Assembly: GCA_031404435.1 (NCBI GenBank)
Contig: JANNHO010000094.1
Coordinates: 1-9,026, forward strand
Origin: VFMC01 sp031404435
Lineage (GTDB): Bacteria > Actinomycetota > Acidimicrobiia > Acidimicrobiales > Ilumatobacteraceae
DNA: 9,026 nt
Reading direction: 5' to 3'
Shown: positions 1-5,838 of the stretch, in pieces
Position numbering within the stretch: position 1 is the stretch's first letter
Layout: each line of letters starts with the position of its first letter
Made by a program: the position numbers and the translations under genes
The notes under the pieces: model-generated
The model's database searches: none
What the model saw: only the letters and a program-made list of their open reading frames with translations
What the model was told of the DNA's origin: nothing

Positions 1-582
1 CGCCTGTCGGAGCGACACGAGGTCGGGCAGGCGGTTGTGCTCGTCGGCGATGAGATGGTCGAACATCGCCGCGATCGAGTCCCAGTTCGGGTCCTCCACG
101 GCGCGCATTCGGGTGGCGACGATCCGCTGCATGTTCTCCTCGCTGGCCACGAGCCCCGCGACCGACATCAGCACCAGGCGGTCGACCCGCTCGGGGTGGC
201 GGAGCGCAACCGCGGCTGCGACCCACGAACCGAGGGAGGTCCCGAGTAGGTGGGCGTGGGCGATGCCCAGCGCGTCCATCACGGCGAGCGTGTGGTCGAC
301 GTAGTGGCTGATCTCGAAATCGTGGTCGGGCCGTTCGGAGAAGCCGTTGCCGACGAAGTCGAACGCGACAGACCGGAAGTGCTCGCCGTACGGGCCGAGA
401 TTGCGGGCGAAGGTCTCCCAGTGGCCGCCGGTGCCGTGCAGCATCACGACCGCTGGAGCGTCGACGGGCCCCGACTCTGCGTAGCGGGTACGCACGCCGC
501 CTGCGTCCAGGAAGCCGTGGCGGAACTCCACCTTGCGTAGGGCGCTCCAGATGCTCGGATGGTCCTCGACCTGCTCGGTCAT
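1..582 (-). CDS. alpha/beta hydrolase, possibly a meta-cleavage product hydrolase (C-terminus cut by window edge)
   Basis: The first 194 residues of an alpha/beta-hydrolase-fold enzyme; the gene continues beyond base 1, so the catalytic acid and histidine are not seen. Visible features are the oxyanion-hole segment HGTGGH (residues 49-54), the strand and turn FDFVGNGFSE (about 74-83), and the nucleophile elbow G-T-S-L-G (114-118) with Ser116 as the likely nucleophile. The start ATG (580-582) overlaps the TGA of the upstream VOC gene as ATGA, a classic sign of translational coupling. Family knowledge: hydrolases next to extradiol dioxygenases often split the carbon-carbon bond of ring-cleavage products. 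That role is inferred from the neighbour and the fold; an ester or epoxide hydrolase is also possible. Expected full length is about 280 residues. Confidence 0.9.
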   Translation of the reverse strand, partial: MTEQVEDHPSIWSALRKVEFRHGFLDAGGVRTRYAESGPVDAPAVVMLHGTGGHWETFARNLGPYGEHFRSVAFDFVGNGFSERPDHDFEISHYVDHTLAVMDALGIAHAHLLGTSLGSWVAAAVALRHPERVDRLVLMSVAGLVASEENMQRIVATRMRAVEDPNWDSIAAMFDHLIADEHNRLPDLVSLRQA

Positions 583-1223
583 GTCGCAGTTCCTGTCGGG
601 TCGGCACCGGTTGGGTCGGCACGGTGCGCGGCGAGGCGCTCGGCGGTGGTGCGCTCCCACTCCGCCAGCGGAATCATCACGCCGTCGTCGGTGATCATGC
701 GTTCGGTCGCGGCGACGATCTCGGCATCGTTCATGGCGAGGTCGAGGACGACACGCCAGGGCTGGCGCACCTGCCAGGGCGTGACCACGTACACCTCGAT
801 CATGTTGTGCTCGGGGTCGCGGAAGTAGATGCTCCAACTGTTGCCATGGTTGCGGGCCTCGAGCTCGGTGGCACCATGCGCGGCGGCGAGCGCGGCGAAC
901 GTCCGCAGGTCGTCGAGGCTGCCGACTCGAAACGACACCTGGCCGAGCACCTGTGTCGTCGGTTCGCCGGTGCGACCGCGAACGAACACCACTTGGTGGT
1001 GCTCGCCATTCGAGCCGGTGAGGAACGTGAGGTGTTTGCCCTGGAAGTCGCCCTCGTCGCTGACGACCATGCCGAACACCTGGGTGTAGAACTCGACCAT
1101 CAGGTTCGGGTCGTGCACGAAGATCCCGAGATGGGTGAGCTGTGCGTTCGGAATCGTGGTCGTGCGCGTTCGCGGCGCGACCTCGGGAGAACGATCAGGT
1201 GCTGGCAGGTCGGGTCGTGACAT
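579..1223 (-). CDS. VOC-superfamily protein, extradiol (catechol 2,3-) dioxygenase-like
   Basis: A 214-residue protein with two vicinal-oxygen-chelate half modules. The first begins at H31-L-G-I-F-V; the middle contains E74-H75-H76-Q-V; the second ends with F-R-D-P-E-H-N-M-I-E143-V. H31, one of H75/H76, and E143 are the likely metal ligands, and H126 in N-H-G-N-S is also conserved-looking. This pattern fits the type I extradiol dioxygenase/glyoxalase group, which use Fe(II) or another divalent metal. The C-terminal segment T-P-W-x-V-x-Q-P-W is shared, as I recall, with actinobacterial members of this group. The start ATG (1221-1223) has GGAG four bases upstream. First gene of an operon with the alpha/beta hydrolase, and preceded at 32 bases by a palindromic operator. 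The last residues repeat A-D-P-T-G twice because of a 15-base duplication. The substrate is unknown. Confidence 0.88.
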   Translation of the reverse strand: MSRPDLPAPDRSPEVAPRTRTTTIPNAQLTHLGIFVHDPNLMVEFYTQVFGMVVSDEGDFQGKHLTFLTGSNGEHHQVVFVRGRTGEPTTQVLGQVSFRVGSLDDLRTFAALAAAHGATELEARNHGNSWSIYFRDPEHNMIEVYVVTPWQVRQPWRVVLDLAMNDAEIVAATERMITDDGVMIPLAEWERTTAERLAAHRADPTGADPTGTAT

Positions 1224-1254
1224 CTCGCTCCATCATTGCAAGCCTCCAGTGTCG

Positions 1255-1272
1255 CTTGACGGATGCGTCAAC
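1255..1272 (-). promoter_or_regulatory. palindromic operator, copy A1
   Basis: CTTGACGGATGCGTCAAC contains a perfect inverted repeat, TTGACG-4-CGTCAA. The identical 18 bases occur at 5748-5765. Both copies lie 25-35 bases upstream of a minus-strand start codon in a divergent intergenic region. This is the size and shape of a TetR-family operator (inference). A further half-site, TCGACAC, lies just beyond on the minus strand (1276-1282). The site could control the VOC operon, the divergent luciferase-like gene, or both. Confidence 0.7.
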
Positions 1273-1307
1273 ATCGTGTCGAAAGGCGGCGCGGCCAGAT
1301 CCTGATT

Positions 1308-1326
1308 CCCCGTCGCACCTACGGGG
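1308..1326. promoter_or_regulatory. inverted repeat in the control region of the plus-strand operon
   Basis: CCCCGT-7-ACGGGG is a perfect 6-bp inverted repeat with a 7-base spacer. It is followed two bases later by TACTGT (1328-1333), a plausible TANNNT minus-10 for the luciferase-like gene at 1413. If so, the repeat covers the minus-35/spacer region and may be a second regulator site. No T-run follows, so a terminator is unlikely. The rest of 1224-1412 shows nothing else I can name. Confidence 0.3.
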
Positions 1327-1412
1327 CTACTGTCGATAGGCGTGGTCAGCACACCAGCACATCAACACTCCATGCACGGACCGCAGACGCAACAACAGGA
1401 ACGGGGTCCCGC

Positions 1413-2381
1413 ATGAAGGTCGGCGTGTACTTCGACATGCGCAACCCTCCCGAGTGGCGACAGGACTGGTCGCGCCTCTACGGCTTCACCCTGGAGATGT
1501 GCCAAGAGGCCGAGCACCTCGGCCTCGACTCGGTCTGGACGAGCGAACACCATCTGTTCGACGACGGCTACCTCACGCAGCCGCTCACGATGCTGGCCGG
1601 GATCGCCGCGGCGACGAGCACGATCCGTCTCGGCGCCGCTGTCCTGCTCGCCCCATTGCGCCCTGCGATCCAGATCGCCGAGGAAGCGACGATCGTCGAC
1701 CTGCTCTCGGGTGGACGGCTCGACCTCGGCCTCGGCGCCGGCTACCGCCACCCCGAGTACGAGTTGTTCGACGCCGACATCACCAGGCGCTACACCACCA
1801 CCGATCGCCGCGTGGCCGAGCTGCGCGCGATATTCGCCGACCCCCGCCACATGCCCCCGCCGGCGAATGGTCAGATCCCTATCTTCCTCGGCTACCAGGG
1901 GCCGAAGGGCGCCAAGCGAGCGGGGAAGCTGGGCACCGGCCTGTTGAGCGCGAACGGTGCGTTGTGGGAGCCGTATCGTGACGGGCTGGTTGAGGCCGGC
2001 CACGATCCATCGGCCACCCACATGAAGGGCGCGTTCTCCGGCTGGGTGAGCGACGACCCCGATGCCGACTGGCCCATCGTCAAGGAGCATCTCCGCCACC
2101 AGCTCGACTCGTACCGGCGCTACATGGTCGAGGGCACCGACATGCCGATCCCACGGCCGGTCGATCCCGAGCGCATCCGTGCCGAGGACAACATGGGCAA
2201 GGTGCTCGGTTCCTTCGTCCACAGCACGGCCGAAATCGTCGCCCGGTCGGTGCGTGAGTACATCGGCGCAGCGCCTGTCGAGGAGATCTTCATCTGGGCG
2301 TCCATCTCCGGAATGCCCGAGCAGATGGTTGCCGACCACATCCGCCGCATCGCCACGCAGCTCAAGCCATTGCTCGCCTGA
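1413..2381 (+). CDS. LLM-class (luciferase-like) F420/flavin-dependent oxidoreductase
   Basis: A 322-residue TIM-barrel protein of the bacterial luciferase-like family, which use reduced F420 or FMN for hydride transfer or monooxygenation. Typical landmarks are the N-terminal strand MKVGVYFD, the S-E45-H46-H47 motif on the first active-site strands, and the long block P81-L-R-P-A-I-Q-I-A-E-E-A followed by L-S-G-G-R-L-D-L-G-L-G-A-G-Y-R (98-112), which forms the cofactor-binding barrel strands. The reading frame is open back to 1263, but the ATG at 1413 is chosen because family homology begins there and AGGA (1397-1400) lies upstream, although at a loose 12-base spacing. The SDR starts one base after its stop. 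F420 versus FMN cannot be settled by eye. The substrate is unknown. Confidence 0.9.
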   Translation: MKVGVYFDMRNPPEWRQDWSRLYGFTLEMCQEAEHLGLDSVWTSEHHLFDDGYLTQPLTMLAGIAAATSTIRLGAAVLLAPLRPAIQIAEEATIVDLLSGGRLDLGLGAGYRHPEYELFDADITRRYTTTDRRVAELRAIFADPRHMPPPANGQIPIFLGYQGPKGAKRAGKLGTGLLSANGALWEPYRDGLVEAGHDPSATHMKGAFSGWVSDDPDADWPIVKEHLRHQLDSYRRYMVEGTDMPIPRPVDPERIRAEDNMGKVLGSFVHSTAEIVARSVREYIGAAPVEEIFIWASISGMPEQMVADHIRRIATQLKPLLA

Positions 2382-2382
2382 G

Positions 2383-3297
2383 ATGGACGTCGTCGGGCAG
2401 GTGCGCCCAGGTACCCGGCTCGCCGGCCGCACCGCGATCGTCACGGGTGCCAGCCGGGGACTCGGCAAGGCGATCGCCATTGCGTTTGCCCGTGAGGGCG
2501 CAGCCGTCGCGGTGGTGGCCCGCAGCGAGGCGCAGTGGAGCGACCGGCTGCCCGGCACGATCCACGAGACCGTCGCAGCGATCGAAGAGTTCGGTGGGCG
2601 CGCCGTCGCCGTCGCCGCCGACCTCTCACAGCTCGACGAGGTCGAGCAGGCGTACCGCGCCGTACGTGACACGTTGGGCCCGGTCGATCTTCTCGTCAAC
2701 AACGCCGCACTGACCGTTCCCGGCCGGCCGCCGAAGGCGGGCGACACGCCACGCGAGCAGCGTGCACCTGCAGCTCCAGCTCCAGCGGCCGCCGCGCAAC
2801 CATCCGCTCCGTTCGGGTCGTTCCTCACCTTTCCGCTCTCGGGCCTGCAGCGCCACCTTGCGGTCGGGCTGTTCGCCTCGTACCGGCTCATGCAGCTCGT
2901 GCTGCCGGACATGCTGTCGTTCGGCCGCGGGTCGATCGTCAACATCAGCTCGGTCGCTGGGCTGTTCCCCGGCGAGGGCCCGTACGACAAGGCCGGCACG
3001 CCGGGGCCGATCGCGTACGGCGGCAACAAGGCTGCGCTCCACCACCTGACGCAGAGCGTCGCGATCGAGATGCAGCCACACGGCATCGCCGTCAACGTGC
3101 TCTCACCCAGCGAGCCGGTGATCACGCCGGGAAACCTTTATGCCGCTGCCGGCGAGACGAACTGGGCCAGCCCCGAAGACTTCGCCGAGGCGACGATCCG
3201 CGTGGCACTCGTCGATGCGAACGAGGTCACCGGCCAGCTGCTGTGGGATCACGACGTGCTCCATGCCGAGCTCGGCAAGCGCGGCTGGCTGCGGTGA
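2383..3297 (+). CDS. short-chain dehydrogenase/reductase with Pro/Ala-rich insertion
   Basis: A 304-residue NAD(P)-dependent SDR. It has the Rossmann glycine motif T21-G-A-S-R-G-L-G28, the N-N-A-A motif at 106-109, the catalytic serine in N-I-S-S (189-190), and Y212-x3-K216. It is longer than the usual 250 residues because about 45 residues (111-155) sit between NNAA and helix 4. That insertion includes a low-complexity Ala/Pro stretch (128-140) coded by repeated gcagctccagct-like DNA. The start ATG follows the luciferase-like stop after one base (TGAgATG), so the pair is almost certainly co-translated. The role is probably oxidation or reduction of an alcohol/ketone intermediate of the same pathway. 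The thioredoxin-like gene follows after 34 bases. Confidence 0.9.
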   Translation: MDVVGQVRPGTRLAGRTAIVTGASRGLGKAIAIAFAREGAAVAVVARSEAQWSDRLPGTIHETVAAIEEFGGRAVAVAADLSQLDEVEQAYRAVRDTLGPVDLLVNNAALTVPGRPPKAGDTPREQRAPAAPAPAAAAQPSAPFGSFLTFPLSGLQRHLAVGLFASYRLMQLVLPDMLSFGRGSIVNISSVAGLFPGEGPYDKAGTPGPIAYGGNKAALHHLTQSVAIEMQPHGIAVNVLSPSEPVITPGNLYAAAGETNWASPEDFAEATIRVALVDANEVTGQLLWDHDVLHAELGKRGWLR

Positions 3298-3319
3298 TCG
3301 AGCGGCTCACCTTCGTAAG

Positions 3320-3325
3320 TAACGT
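3320..3325 (+). promoter_or_regulatory. possible minus-10 for a leaderless transcript of the selenoprotein gene
   Basis: TAACGT matches TANNNT and ends six bases before the ATG at 3332, which has no Shine-Dalgarno sequence. Such spacing is typical of actinobacterial leaderless mRNAs. No good minus-35 is visible, because the preceding bases are the end of the SDR. The gene may therefore have its own promoter in addition to operon read-through. Confidence 0.35.
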
Positions 3326-3331
3326 GCTCGC

Positions 3332-4405
3332 ATGATTCTGCAGCCGTCCACGACTACGATCAACCCGCTCGACTTCGAGGCGCGCACCGGTTGGGCGATC
3401 AAGCCCGAGGGAGCGTGCAAGGGCGACGTGTGCGTGCCCCTGCCCGACGGACGCCTGCACGATGGCACGTTCGAGGTGAAGGCGCTAGCAGCACGTCTCG
3501 GCATGCCGATCGTCGTCGACGAGGCCAGCGGCCTGCGTGCGCTCGGGCCCGATACGGCCGTCACAGGCCGCGCGCTCACCACGGCGACTGCGCCCGATCT
3601 CGTGCTTCCCGACCTCGACGGCACACCCTGTCGCATCGCCGACCTGCGGCCGCACAGGGTGGTGCTGGTCGCCTGGGCCTCATGGTGAGGCTGCCGACTC
3701 GACCTGCCCGTGTGGCAGGCACTGCGTGAGGAACTCCATCCACAGGGCATCGAGATCGTCACGGTCGCCCTCGACACCGGCGGAGCCGATGCCGCACGGC
3801 CATTCATCGAGGCCGCCCGGCCGACGCACCCGTCGCTGATCGACCGGGCTCACCTCTGCGACGAGCTTCTCGGCATCGTCAACGTGCCGTCTTCGGTGTG
3901 GATCGACGAGCACGGCACGATCGTGCGCCCCGCCGAGCCAGCGTGGCCGGGCAGCACCCCGGTGCTCGACATGCTCCCCGAGCTGACCGCCGAGGTACCG
4001 CTGGAACGCAAGAACGTGATCGACGAGATCCGGCGGTTCCACATCACGCCTGAGATCACCGCGATCATGCTGCGCGACTGGGCCGAACGAGGCGCCGACA
4101 GCCGGTATGTGCTGTCGCCCGACGAGGTGATCGTCCGCTCGCTCCCGCGTGGGATCGACGAGGCCGCAGCAGCCGCCCACTTCGAGCTCGCGCAGCACCT
4201 TCACCTCGCAGGCGACCACGACGCCGCAGTCGTTCACTTCCGCAACGCGCACAGGCTCGACCCGTCGAACTGGACCTACAAGCGCCAGGCGTGGAGCCTC
4301 GAGACGAGCGACACGACGGGAACGGTCGAGCGGTACGGCACCGGATGGCTGGAGAGCGTCCAGGCAATCGGAGCCGAGCAGTACTACCCAGAGATCCGGC
4401 CGTGA
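3332..4405 (+). CDS. thioredoxin-like (TlpA/ResA-like) selenoprotein, in-frame TGA read as selenocysteine 119
   Basis: One 357-residue protein if TGA 3686-3688 is read through. Residues 1-75 form an N-terminal domain with C29 and C34. Residues 88-200 are a thioredoxin/redoxin fold: strand R-V-V-L-V-A-W, redox motif W-A-S-W-U119-G-C121-R, strand I-E-I-V-T-V-A-L-D, and V185-P186 in the place of the family's cis-proline. Residues 275-325 resemble a TPR-like helical repeat. The frame is the same before and after the TGA, and both halves are recognisably one family in which I know Cys at position 119 (A-S-W-C-G-C-R). I recall a named thioredoxin-like family defined by WAxxUGC, which this fits exactly, but I could not check it. 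A SECIS-like hairpin follows. Simple gene calling would give two fragments (3332-3688, 3710-4405). A nonsense mutation is the main alternative. Likely a cytoplasmic thiol/selenol redox enzyme; no signal peptide is seen. Confidence 0.85.
3703..3719 (+). promoter_or_regulatory. candidate bacterial SECIS hairpin
   Basis: CCTGCC-CGTGT-GGCAGG forms a perfect 6-bp stem with a 5-base loop. The loop starts 21 bases after the TGA (3686-3688) and has G as its second base. Bacterial SECIS elements lie within the coding sequence just after the UGA, with a short upper stem and a G among the first two loop bases at roughly this distance; this hairpin meets all of these. It lies within the codons for D-L-P-V-W-Q-A, so it is also constrained by protein sequence. 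Confidence 0.7.
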
Positions 4406-4410
4406 ACGGG

Positions 4411-4436
4411 CCGGCTGCGGCGTAGCAGGCGGCCGG
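4411..4436. terminator. weak GC-rich hairpin between convergent genes
   Basis: CCGGC (4411-4415) can pair with GCCGG (4432-4436), extended inside by TGC/GCA with a bulge. It sits in the 50-base gap between the convergent selenoprotein and amidohydrolase genes, where a bidirectional terminator is expected. There is no T-run on either side, so the evidence is weak. Confidence 0.2.
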
Positions 4437-4455
4437 GGGTGGACACCGAGATGTG

Positions 4456-5721
4456 TCAGCCGACCGAGTCGCTGGCCGACGCCAGGTACCGCTCGCGGTA
4501 CTCGGCCTTCGTCGTCTCGGCCGTGTCGACATCGGTGGCCAGCGAACGCAACGCACCGACGGTCGCCTGTTCCTTGGGTGTGCGCCGAAACGGATCCCAG
4601 TCGTAGAACCTACAGGCGTTCTCCCACGTGATCTGGTGGATCACGTCGTCGGCGATGCCGGCATTGACCAGCTCCTCCATCAGCACTTCGGGCGAGTTCG
4701 GCCATGTGGAGTCGCTGTGCGGGTAGTCGCACTCCCACGCCACCGTGTGCTCGCCGATGCGGTCGATGATCCGCAGGTTGGTCGGCTCGCTGATGAAACA
4801 ACCGAGGAAGTTCTTCTTCCAGATCTCGGTGGCGGTGGCGGCACCGATGTCGAGGCCGGTCCACGATTGGTTCCACATGTGCTTGTCCATACGGTCGAGG
4901 AGGAACGGCACCCACCCGATGCCGCCCTCGGACATCGCCACCTTCAGATTGGGGAACTTGCGGAACGTACCCGACGTGATCAGGTCGGTGCAGGCCACAC
5001 CCGACAGCTGCGCCGCCAGCACGATCAGCTGGTCGGCCGTGGCACCTTCCGGGCGAGTGAGGAGGTTGAACGCGCCGCCGATGTGCATCGACAACACGAT
5101 GCCGAGCCGTTCGCATGCCTCGAGCACCGAGTCCCAGTGGTCGCCGTAGAAGCTGGGTAGCCCGTTGACGTACGGCGTTTCGGGGAACGTGATCGCCTTG
5201 CAACCCTTGGCGGCGATGCGCTCGAGCTCGACCACGCAGGCCTCGGTGTCCCACAGCGGGATTATGCAGAGCGGGATGATCCGGCCGGGGTACGAGCCGG
5301 CGAGCTCTTCGATTTGCCAGTCGTTGTAAGCCGACACGGCGATCGCCGAGAGGGCCAGATCGGGCTTGCCTGCAAGCCAGGCACCGGCGAAGCCGACCGC
5401 TGTGCCGAAGTTGAGCGAGGCGAGGACGCCGTTGGCGTTCATGTCGCGAACCCGCTGATGGACGTCGTAGCACCCGGGCCGCATCTCGGCAAGGCCGACC
5501 GGGTCGAAGCTCCACTCCTTTCGTGGCCACGATGCCGTCGCTCCGAGACCGACCGTGCCCATGACTTCGCCCTGGAACACCCACTGGTCGACGCCGCTCG
5601 CCAGACGCTCGAACTGCGGGCCTTGATCGCGGTACTTCGCCGGCATGTGCTTTTCGAATAGGTCGTGCGGTTCGATCACGTGGTCGTCGATGCTGACCAG
5701 GATCATGTCGTCGTGGTTCAC
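4456..5721 (-). CDS. amidohydrolase-2 family metal-dependent hydrolase/decarboxylase
   Basis: A 421-residue TIM-barrel protein of the amidohydrolase-related (ACMSD/resorcylate decarboxylase-like) family. It opens with S-I-D12-D13-H14-V-I-E-P, the altered metal-binding strand of this group. H213 in S-M-H-I-G-G, E265 in M-S-E-G-G-I-G-W, and D332 in W-E-C-D-Y-P-H-S-D are the other expected active-site residues, and W-E-N-A-C-R-F-Y (366-373) is the usual C-terminal motif. Members remove a carboxylate or hydrolyse C-C, C-N or lactone bonds; the substrate here is unknown. The start is GTG (5719-5721), chosen for the strong GAGGGGG ribosome site seven bases upstream; the next in-frame ATG (codon 6) is too far from it. 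A single-gene unit with two palindromes upstream. Confidence 0.9.
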   Translation of the reverse strand: MNHDDMILVSIDDHVIEPHDLFEKHMPAKYRDQGPQFERLASGVDQWVFQGEVMGTVGLGATASWPRKEWSFDPVGLAEMRPGCYDVHQRVRDMNANGVLASLNFGTAVGFAGAWLAGKPDLALSAIAVSAYNDWQIEELAGSYPGRIIPLCIIPLWDTEACVVELERIAAKGCKAITFPETPYVNGLPSFYGDHWDSVLEACERLGIVLSMHIGGAFNLLTRPEGATADQLIVLAAQLSGVACTDLITSGTFRKFPNLKVAMSEGGIGWVPFLLDRMDKHMWNQSWTGLDIGAATATEIWKKNFLGCFISEPTNLRIIDRIGEHTVAWECDYPHSDSTWPNSPEVLMEELVNAGIADDVIHQITWENACRFYDWDPFRRTPKEQATVGALRSLATDVDTAETTKAEYRERYLASASDSVG

Positions 5722-5728
5722 GATGTTG

Positions 5729-5735
5729 CCCCCTC
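5729..5735 (-). promoter_or_regulatory. ribosome binding site fixing a GTG start
   Basis: GAGGGGG on the minus strand ends seven bases before the GTG at 5721-5719. It is the strongest Shine-Dalgarno sequence in the window and decides the start of the amidohydrolase in favour of GTG over the later ATG. Confidence 0.7.
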
Positions 5736-5747
5736 GGCAAATGCCAA

Positions 5748-5765
5748 CTTGACGGATGCGTCAAC
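5748..5765 (-). promoter_or_regulatory. palindromic operator, copy A2
   Basis: The 18 bases are identical to those at 1255-1272 and lie in the same orientation relative to the minus-strand gene. The palindrome ends 27 bases before the amidohydrolase start codon. If TAGCGT (5775-5770, minus strand) is the minus-10, the transcription start would fall inside this site, a position from which a bound repressor would block initiation. Confidence 0.7.
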
Positions 5766-5769
5766 TCAC

Positions 5770-5775
5770 ACGCTA
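5770..5775 (-). promoter_or_regulatory. possible minus-10 of the amidohydrolase promoter
   Basis: TAGCGT on the minus strand lies 14 bases after palindrome B1 read in the same direction. The second luciferase-like gene has the same hexamer 13 bases after its identical palindrome (8022-8027). The shared spacing of palindrome and TAGCGT at two otherwise unrelated promoters is the reason for the call. Confidence 0.4.
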
Positions 5776-5789
5776 CAGCGCGATCGAAC

Positions 5790-5805
5790 CTGACACATGT
5801 GTCGA
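5790..5805 (-). promoter_or_regulatory. palindromic operator, copy B1
   Basis: It contains the perfect 12-base palindrome GACACATGTGTC (5792-5803). On the minus strand, TCGACACATGTGTCA (5805-5791) is identical to 7993-8007. It matches the A-type sites at about 11-12 of 16 positions with the same central ATG. It lies between the amidohydrolase and the molybdopterin gene, 25 bases from site A2, and probably covers the minus-35 region of the amidohydrolase promoter and abuts that of the Mo gene. Confidence 0.65.
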
Positions 5806-5825
5806 GTCGGGCGATCCGTCGCGAC

Positions 5826-5831
5826 TACGGT
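5826..5831 (+). promoter_or_regulatory. possible minus-10 for a leaderless molybdopterin-enzyme transcript
   Basis: TACGGT fits TANNNT and ends seven bases before the ATG at 5839. No Shine-Dalgarno sequence precedes that ATG. This suggests that transcription starts at or next to the start codon. It also supports the 5839 start over the longer open frame from 5797, whose first 14 residues would overlap the promoter and operator. Confidence 0.4.
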
Positions 5832-5838
5832 GCCGCGA

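Noticed and set aside
1263..1412. Upstream extension of the first luciferase-like protein to 1263
   Set aside because: The extra 50 residues are Arg/Thr-rich, cross the operator and probable promoter, and precede the normal family N-terminus at 1413.
1362..3125. Long minus-strand open frame (587 codons) opposite the luciferase-like gene and SDR
   Set aside because: It is antisense to two well-recognised proteins and its translation resembles no family. Such frames are expected in GC-rich DNA. The same applies to the minus-strand frames at 6241-8001 and 7149-8975.
3332..3688. Treating the thioredoxin-like gene as a pseudogene or two separate genes
   Set aside because: The TGA replaces exactly the redox cysteine, the frame is unbroken on both sides, downstream sequence shows no decay, and a SECIS-like hairpin follows. 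A point nonsense mutation remains possible but is less likely.
3686..3688. Genetic code reassignment of TGA to Trp or Gly
   Set aside because: The other complete genes in the window end at TGA at the family-expected C-terminus, so TGA is a normal stop here.
4442..4457. GACAC-6-GTGTC as a fifth operator
   Set aside because: The spacing differs from the four palindromes (6 bases between arms, no shared centre), it overlaps the amidohydrolase stop, and it lies between convergent genes where no promoter is expected.
5797..5838. Upstream extension of the molybdopterin protein to an ATG at 5797
   Set aside because: That ATG is inside the operator palindrome and the added 14 residues have no family character. 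The Fe-S domain begins just after the ATG at 5839.
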